Assembly: GCA_001986395.2 (NCBI GenBank)
Contig: MQVO02000004.1
Coordinates: forward strand, 930,001-994,000
From: Irpex lacteus
Lineage: Eukaryota; Basidiomycota; Agaricomycetes; Polyporales; Irpicaceae
Length of the DNA: 64,000 nt
Reading direction: 5' to 3'
Below, piece by piece: positions 57,275-64,000 of the stretch. Below the pieces are notes generated by a model. The model ran no database searches. It had not been told where the DNA came from and was given only the letters and a program-made list of their open reading frames with translations. Within the stretch, counting starts at the first letter, position 1. Each line of letters starts with the position of its first letter. The position numbers were made by a program, and so were the translations under genes.

Positions 57275-59220
57275 CTAAACGAGCCAAGTATCTCGCTTCT
57301 GGGCAGCCATGCGACGCGATATCAAGATGGGGATCTGACCTGCTAGGATGATTACCTAGTGGGGAAAGGGCACATCAACTTAGTAAGATGTTCATTCGCG
57401 CAGGGATATTGAAGAGGGAGCACTTCGTACTTACTCCGCTGAAAATAAGCGTATTTGACCAGACATCATCATCTCCGAGGAGTGTGCCATTGATGGGCGC
57501 CCCAATCAAGGCACCTGATGCTCCGAAGAAGAATGCTAGACCCATACGCAGCCTATCACAGTGGAAGGCGGGAAAGACGAAGAAATGAAGTGTAAGTGCT
57601 CATAGATGGACACACGAGAATATTGGAGGCGACTTACCCAATCTCTGCTGGGTCGTGAGCGTGCAGAGCGATGGCTACTCCGATGACAGAGAGATCTGAA
57701 TGCATACTAAGTAAGAGAAGTCGGGCATTCTTCATGATAACGTACGTACATGCTCCGCTTGAGAATCCGGACAAAATGGCAAATATAATAATGCCTGTAG
57801 TGGTACTGATTCCGAATAGGGCGAAGATAACGGCAGCACAGGCCACACCACTAAAGATGAGGAGATTAAAGACACCGTACTTGGGCACGAGCATGTTGGG
57901 AATGATACGTCCGAGTATGGACGACGCATTGAGGATAGCAAGCTGATTCGCCGTGAGAATATGAGTAGGGAATTCATGTAGAGACGTCGGTCCAAACATA
58001 CAGCGTAGAATCCAACAGAGTCTGGGATGCCATGGGCGCGAGCAAATATTTGGACATAAAATGCTAGTAGCCAAAGTGAAGGATCAGAAGATGGCTGCGA
58101 TGGGATATCATGATCTGTGTACATACATGGGTAGTATATACCAACCAGAGAGATAAATGCGCTTGAAAGGAGGGTTATGAGCGACCAATGTAGGTACAGT
58201 TTAAGAAAATAAGCTTACCCAGAAACGAGTAACATGTATGGTAGGTCTGTCAACAGCACCCTGAATTGGCGAGCCATCGACGTTGTTGATGCCGACGGTT
58301 TCACACGTGGCCTCAGCAGCAGGTTGGCAGCCGCAAGGCACCCCAGGACGACGAAAGCGGCAATACGTATTGTCCAAGCAAAACTGACGCCATTGCTCAA
58401 CAGCTTGTTCAACATGATGGGGAAAACAATTCCGCCAACAGAACAGCCTGTGCATAATTATAACAGTTCATCAAAAGAGCACGTTACAGAGGAGACGAAG
58501 CTTGCCGGAGAGAACGATACCCATCGCCATGGAACGACGCTTGCGCCATCTGTGAGACTGCACCGCGAGACTCGGTATGTAAATCAGTCCTCCACCGAGG
58601 CCCATTCCTACGCCCTGGGAGAGGATGAGCTGATAGTATTTCTGTGTGTTCGCTATAGAGAGCATGAAGAATCTGTGGTATATATTGGTTATAAATAACT
58701 GAATTAGAATAAAACTTGATGGTCTTACGAAAATACGAACAGTAAGGATCCAGCAAATATTGTTTGACGGCAATATCCTCGGTCAACAAACTTCCCGGAG
58801 ACGATACCCATCGAGGTGATCAAAAATAGTTCAAGAGAGCCAATCCAGCTGATCGAGGACGGAGAGGCGGTATTAGCCTTCGTGTAAAAATCCTGAAACA
58901 CACCGTAGGCGTTCTGCACCCCGAACGCCGCAACCATGATCAGCCACCTTATACAAATGCAAGTAAGCATACAGTCCAGTATGTTGAGTATATACGCACC
59001 CACTAGCAACATTAGACCATGCAGCCCAACCCCCATCCCATTCTTCGACACGATGGGCACCCTCTTTATCGTCTTGAGAGGGTATTCCAGGCTGCCTCTC
59101 AACGAGTGATGCACATCGAGAAACTTGGTTGGATGTGTGGACAGGAAGGTCTTGAATGACAACGGAAACCTCCTTGTCGCCATAAGACTGGTGACCGGCA
59201 TTGAAGGCTGCAGAATCCAT
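57275..59220 (-). CDS. MCT-type MFS transporter 2 (paralogue of transporter 1)
   Basis: Ten exons: complement(join(57275..57355,57435..57552,57638..57695,57750..57942,58002..58063,58127..58161,58219..58447,58506..58672,58729..58947,59000..59220)), 460 residues. Exons 2-10 have exactly the lengths of transporter 1 and only exon 1 is one codon shorter. Sequence follows transporter 1 closely ([58 protein letters not shown], ending DTWLV). The third intron (58448-58505) has a GC donor (GCAAGC) where transporter 1 has GTAAGC. Same family and same uncertainty about substrate as transporter 1. Divergence in the soluble N-terminus ([14 protein letters not shown]) suggests relaxed constraint there. 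Confidence 0.88.
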
Positions 59221-60499
59221 CGTCACTATGCCTGGGGCTTCAGTCAAGGAAGTCAGGAAGTCGACAAGGTTGGAGAAGAGAGACAGATCCAATTGGGCGG
59301 CTCGTTACAGGTCGCAACACAACGTACTGGGCAGAAGTACGTACCTATTATAATGATAGGTTGAGCCATTTCCTGTGTCGAATAAATTTTTACAACGCCC
59401 ATACCGAAAGTTTTGGCAACCACACGCAAGCGGCGGCGAGAAGAAGGGCTCTGTTCGGTCTCGTGAGACCCATTCTAACAGATATCAATCTCAATATTGC
59501 TTACACCGTTCACGCATCCCATGGATGCTGGGGCGTAGAGTGGCAGTAGGATTCAGAGACTTGTATCGGAGCATCTGTCAGAAGCAAGAAGCCGTGAGTC
59601 TTGCTTTGATATTTCCATCTATTGCTATCCTTGCGCACGCAGTATGAATGCTGTCAGCTCATGTAGTATCCTTTCCCCACGTGAGATGTGCTACACGATG
59701 ATTCCACGTGTTTCCAAAGAGCTTTGAGGCATAACTCCACATTGAAAAATCCCTAGAATCACTGATAAGTATCGATAAGTACTGGTAGTTCACGCTCAGG
59801 GGTAACAGGCGCTGGACACTCATGGGAAATAAGTGTACTATCCTCACATTGCTCAGACTCCTCTTCGTCAAGTGAGTCAATAATGATCAACTGTCTCATA
59901 TGAGATAAAGCCTATGATGTGACGCCAAGCACGCACCAATTCATTCTACCAGTCCGGAATGATTAATGAGGCCTGATGACGTATACCTGATAGTCTTCGG
60001 TGCACAGAAGCGGTCGAGCAGCTCGTCTGACAAATGAAAGTTAACCTGCCCGGGTAGCTCTTTCTGCACCAGTTGATAGGTAAGGACTTGGAGCGGTTAT
60101 CGAAGACTCGACGCGACGTGAAGTAGAAATATTGTTTTGTTCAATGATCACAAATTTAATCACTTTCTGTTAGAGGGGACCAATGTAGTTTCATTGAGTT
60201 GGAGACGCAAACATACCTTCGATGACTTCGATGACAAGACACGTTCGAAGATCAAACTAACGTGTGGCTCGGAAACGAAAGCGCTCTGTCAAGTACCAGT
60301 CAGTATCAGTTACTCGAAACGGTCACTCACGGTGGCGGCAGCTCTTGCTCCCGTTACATGATATTTTATTGACCTACCTTTCATACTACTAGTAGAGGTA
60401 TTGTAACGGTGCGAGATGACGAATCACGATAATGGGACATAATTGTACGAGTACGATGAACTCGGCTGCTGACAAAGCAGTATTGGCGCCCACGTAGAC
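59221..60499. other. Duplicated flank of transporter 2 (block 2)
   Basis: Non-coding, colinear in patches with 53256-54790 of block 1 but without the MITE. Nothing else is seen. Confidence 0.5.
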
Positions 60500-60960
60500 G
60501 CGTGTAGTTATCCAAAGTGGTAAGCTTGCTCAATGAGCAACGTAGAGCAAGAATTCGGGATGTACTGCAGCTGGCGTCTCAATACATCATGCATCACCGC
60601 CGAGAGCATTCGATTGTGATGGAACTTCAAGCTTCCGCGTGAATGTCCAAGTGAGCCAGACCGGGAGGTAAAGTTCTTTCGAATTCGCACGGAACATCAA
60701 CGCGGTGAGCTGAGAGGCTATAGACAGTGATCGTGAAAGAGACACTGGCAGGATTCACGTCAAAATGTCCTCTATACACAGGCGTCCTGGCTTGGTCCTG
60801 GCACTACACAATCCCGCAACTTGAAGGACCCAAGTGATAACGCCACCAAATGCAGTGAATACAGAGCTCAGGTGTACGCGCTCGGAGTCTTGAACATCTT
60901 TTCCGTCAGATCCTTTGAGAGCGGGAAGTCTACACACTGACACATCGACTCCTAGATCCG
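60500..60960 (-). pseudogene. Internally deleted remnant of an R1-like 7TM gene
   Basis: The stretch about 60540-60710 resembles the C-terminal coding end of R1 (54850-55010), for example the GAGCC..GGTAAAG.CCTTTCG..CG.CACGGAAC region. Directly beyond it, 60763-60960 resembles R1 upstream sequence (56240-56420, including CTATACACAGGCGTCCTG). The whole transmembrane part, about 1.2 kb, is missing between them. No coding potential is left. This identifies block 2 as having once carried a transporter plus 7TM pair. Confidence 0.6.
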
Positions 60961-61745
60961 TAGATAGCTACGGGACTGTCAATAAGACAAGGAGGCGTAA
61001 ATCAGCCCTAGCTGGGGAAATTCGAGTATCGTTGACAGCATTCTTGCATCCCTTCGGAAGCTATAAATGATTGCTCTTGAGGTCCAGTTGGAAACTTGAA
61101 GTTCACTGAGGCTTGATCAAGCCTCAGTGAAGTTTAAAATGGTACCTCTTCTTACTTGCGATCGTTGTCAGAAACGTTCCCATGACGGTACGGCAAAACT
61201 CGCAGGCCGGGACTCTGAGCCTTGAGGCCGACTGGCAATCACCGGACGTGCAACGTAGGACTACTTGTACGAGGCATCAGTATCGATAAGTACGGCAGGT
61301 GTTCTAATTCAAACATTTCAATTTCACCGATGATGCATAAGTAGCAATAAAAGTATGCATGACCGACAGCAAACCAAACGTTTATAGATTTGATACCAAT
61401 CGTACGCAGGCAAGGCACTGCCTTTCCGCCTCAGGCTCCTTATAATTATAGAAAGAGCTCACGACGGCTGGAACTGAGACTGGCCGGGTTCAATGCCTTT
61501 GCCGTGGACTCAAAGGATACTAAATTGTCCGCGCTGCAGGCTTACGTTTTGCTTATTGAGAGTATTGTGGAACTAAGAGCGTCCCAAGGTTGAATACAGT
61601 CTTGAAAAAGTGCATGCATGTGTCTAACTTGAGCATAACTTTTATTCCAAGCCATTTCCACAATTGCTACAAATGGGTAGCGCCATTCAAGTTGCGAATA
61701 CATCCAACTTGGGGCCCAAACATGACCATGGGCTGCTACGAGAGT
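60961..61745. other. Interval between the 7TM remnant and R2
   Basis: The first 120 bp still match the upstream flank of R1 (61005-61085 against 56590-56660). The rest, including the R2 3' UTR, has no recognisable feature. A perfect short inverted pair (TGAAGTTCACTGAGGCTTGA / TCAAGCCTCAGTGAAGTTTA, 61096-61135) could form a hairpin. Confidence 0.5.
61097..61133. repeat. Short near-perfect palindrome (hairpin)
   Basis: The arms AACTTCACTGAGGCTTGA-like and TCAAGCCTCAGTGAAGTTT-like lie back to back around position 61116 with almost no loop, giving an inverted repeat of about 18 bp per arm. It could be a cruciform or the remnant of a foldback element. It is not in a gene. Confidence 0.6.
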
Positions 61746-63140
61746 TTATGGCGCTAAATGTGCTTTCTCATCCGGTAACACTGTCTTTATCATATCCCTC
61801 AACTCAATCACCTCGGGTATAGGCATCTGCGAGTCATCCTTTGCATCGCCTTGCCTCCCAAATGTGCCAGGTGCCTCCGTGACCTCGTCAAGCGACTCTG
61901 ACTTTGTCTGGTAGTCTCTTTCTACTTCCACGTGGAATTGTACGTGTGCTGGCTCCGGCGCCTTATCAGGTCCGATCGTAGATAGGAAACCAAACGATCT
62001 CGCAGGTGTGCGTCGCGAACTAGGCCATACCGTTGGGCTCCGCTCCTGCGACGATGCTGAGGATGAACTACCGCCGAAAACAAAGGAAGTAATGACCGAG
62101 AGGTTTGCGACCAGGAGGCTGATTCCATCCTATCAAGACAGAGCTGTAAGTGACGGAAATAGGGTAAACGATGACATTACACACATGGACTGTCGCAGCA
62201 AACTCCTCCGTAATGCCATTGATGCGTAGCATAGCATAGATATAGTACAGGCTTGCGCCTGTGGTGAGCAATGTCGCCGCAAAGATAGTAGTGAGACGAA
62301 GCTTTGCGCCAGGTGGGAGCTTCGCATTCCAAATCAGCTGGACCGGTGCATACACCAAAATTGCGTCGGTTCCTATGAAAGCTATCGAGAACAATTAGAT
62401 GCGGGTATACTGGTCGCTCACTTTGCTTGCACGTACTAATGGACTGCGCAACAGCGGCATCATCTCCCAGAAAACATTGTGGAGTTGGTTGGCTCTTCCA
62501 GGACTGTTCTGGGATACAAATCCAGAATACTTGCGCAAATAGGACGATCCACGAGATGATAAAGAGGTAAACACATATGTGGAGAAAACGACGCATACGG
62601 GGAGTCGTTGTGATGCGAATCACGGTACAGAGGATAGACAACCGTGAAGTCCTATCATTGTGTGTCATGTGGAAAACAAATCTAGTACGGCTGCAATTAC
62701 TTACCAGGTAACCGCATAATAAAAGTGAATGCATCTGTGTGAGCACGACGTTAGTGGTAAACGAAACTTGTACTGAGCTAGAATGTGTTATACAACATAC
62801 AGCCAATATACTGCAATCTTAGTGCTCCGCGAGAGTGAGTCTAACGAAGACAATCAGTATCTCTGATTTCAAAGGCATTGTGAGACTGTCGTACCAGGGT
62901 CAGCGGTATGGTAAAAATTGGCAACCATGAGGACGATTGTACAGATTGCAGCGGCAACAATCCAGAAGTCGTCCCACCAGAGCTTTCGCCTACGGTATCG
63001 TATACCCAGACGTATTGCAGTAACCAGCAGGCCAAAACCGCAGAGAACACAGTTGACGACTGTAGATGCAACATTGAGCTCAAATAATATCAGGAATAAT
63101 ATTACCACATACTTCGCAGCTGCGCAACGGACGGTGCCAT
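61746..63140 (-). CDS. Fungal rhodopsin-like 7TM membrane protein R2
   Basis: Reads complement(join(61746..62129,62185..62381,62437..62651,62705..62734,62801..62840,62895..63059,63113..63140)), 352 residues. Exon lengths 28, 165, 40, 30 and 197 equal those of R1; exon 5 is one codon longer and the tail exon differs. It starts MAPSVAQLRIVNCVLCGFGLLVTAIRL, followed by RRRKLWWDDFWIVAAAICTIVLMVANFYHTADPG, PTPQCFLGDDAAVAQSI, FIGTDAILVYAPVQLIW and ITEEFAATVH. The cytosolic tail is variable and acidic (ELRDMIKTVLPDEKAHLAP). It is an intact paralogue, more diverged from R1 than the two transporters are from each other by eye. Role as in R1: a membrane sensor-like protein without a known ligand. Confidence 0.82.
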
Positions 63141-64000
63141 GTGGAGAACGTCACGGCCAGTACTGTCTGGGTTCGAGCCTCGAGATATTGGCTGACTTCA
63201 AGCCAGTTATAATGGGTCTTAAATAGCACGCAGTGTGAGTAAGGGATGTGGTCTCTTGCCAATTTTGGATAACTGTGGCGGGGCACATAGGTTTGGCTAT
63301 CACTGTATACGAGTAGTGCTGAGCAACAGTAACATCAAATCAATCCACGCTCGCTGACCGGAAAAAGCATCCTCATATGGGAGTTAATAGAAAGGAGGGA
63401 GTGCCAGTGAGAAACATTGCGCTCACCCAATGACAATAACTTAGCCAGGAAGCAGCAGAACCTGGATCGAGTGATGTCGCGATGCTGAGAAGTGTGAGTG
63501 CACGGTGCTGGTCGCGGCTTCGCCGGCAGGTAATGACCTGTAGAAGGAGGGTGAACAAAGATGGATGAATTCTCGACATTCAGTAGCTCAGCTCTGGGAT
63601 CGTAGAATCAGGAACTCACAAACACCTCGTGGAGCATTGGTTCGCCCCAGTAGTGGTTCGCAGCCCGGACCCTCAGTTCACCTGCGCTTTAATTACTGCG
63701 TAAGGTGCGCACAGCATGAGTAGATACGTCAAGATGCTGGTGGTCCGATGCCGCAGGGAAGATGGCATTAGACACCCTACACTGCCAGTATAGGGCCTAC
63801 CTTAAGGCATTGGGAATACGTGATCCGAGCCAGTCTTAAGATCGAATGATACACGGGGCTTCCTTCGATGGTTTCAAATTAAACCCTAAAGCGTACCGTT
63901 GTACCTAGGTTCGAGTCTCATGTCAGCGTTGGTAACTTCAGAGTTTGAACGTATGTGGGAACATCGTGACACATAGGTCCCTTGCACAGCGCATCCTACG
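63141..64000. other. Upstream region of R2 to window end
   Basis: No motif-bearing frame. B-box-like strings (GGTTCGAG at about 63174 and 63908) have no matching A box, so no tRNA is called. Confidence 0.4.

Noticed and set aside
63170..63190. GGTTCGAG string upstream of R2, and a second at about 63908
   Set aside because: Neither has a matching A box or cloverleaf; the first lies in the probable R2 5' UTR.

Overview
This is nuclear DNA of a filamentous basidiomycete, most likely an agaricomycete. The genes are split by many short introns (about 50-70 nt, GTRNGY...YAG). Coding density is high on both strands, and the recognisable proteins are eukaryotic housekeeping proteins of fungal type. 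I see no tRNA, rRNA or CRISPR array. All exon joins given here were worked out by eye from reading frame and splice signals, without transcript evidence.

Left, conserved part (1-37,000). In order: a partial RRM/PUF-type RNA-binding protein (-); a Gds1-like winged-helix regulator (-); a 3 kb gene-poor gap; linker histone H1 (-) with four ACGCGT boxes upstream; RNA polymerase III subunit RPC82 (-), head-to-head with replication factor MCM10 (+); a large membrane-anchored tandem kinase (+); a mitochondrial-carrier-like protein (-); an acidic basidiomycete-type protein (-); a BTB/POZ protein (-); a degenerate AMP-binding (acyl-CoA ligase-like) protein (-); a poorly resolved hypothetical gene (-); and the FACT subunit SPT16 (+). 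Chromatin, replication and Pol III genes lie close together, and several upstream regions carry MluI-type (ACGCGT) boxes that suggest cell-cycle control.

Right, accessory part (37,000-64,000). Gene density falls and tandem families dominate. From 37.8 to 48.3 kb there is a minus-strand family of small proteins of unknown function. It has three members with the same four-exon layout (A, B, C), a shorter divergent relative (D) and a probable dead copy (E). An alpha/beta hydrolase (+) follows. Then comes a segmental duplication in which block 1 (about 51.3-56.7 kb) carries an MCT-type MFS transporter and a fungal rhodopsin-like 7TM protein. Block 2 (about 57.2-61.1 kb) carries the transporter paralogue and only the two ends of the 7TM gene. 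A further intact 7TM paralogue lies at 61.7-63.1 kb.

Two non-coding inverted-repeat transposons (MITEs) with target-site duplications are visible: one of 459 bp at 30,866 and one of 340 bp at 53,946. The second sits inside block 1 and appears to be absent from block 2. The most unusual single gene is the 1,322-residue tandem kinase at 17,182-21,450. It has a multi-pass N-terminus, acidic repeats, a pseudokinase domain and an intact-looking kinase domain, and both kinase domains are cut by introns at equivalent positions.
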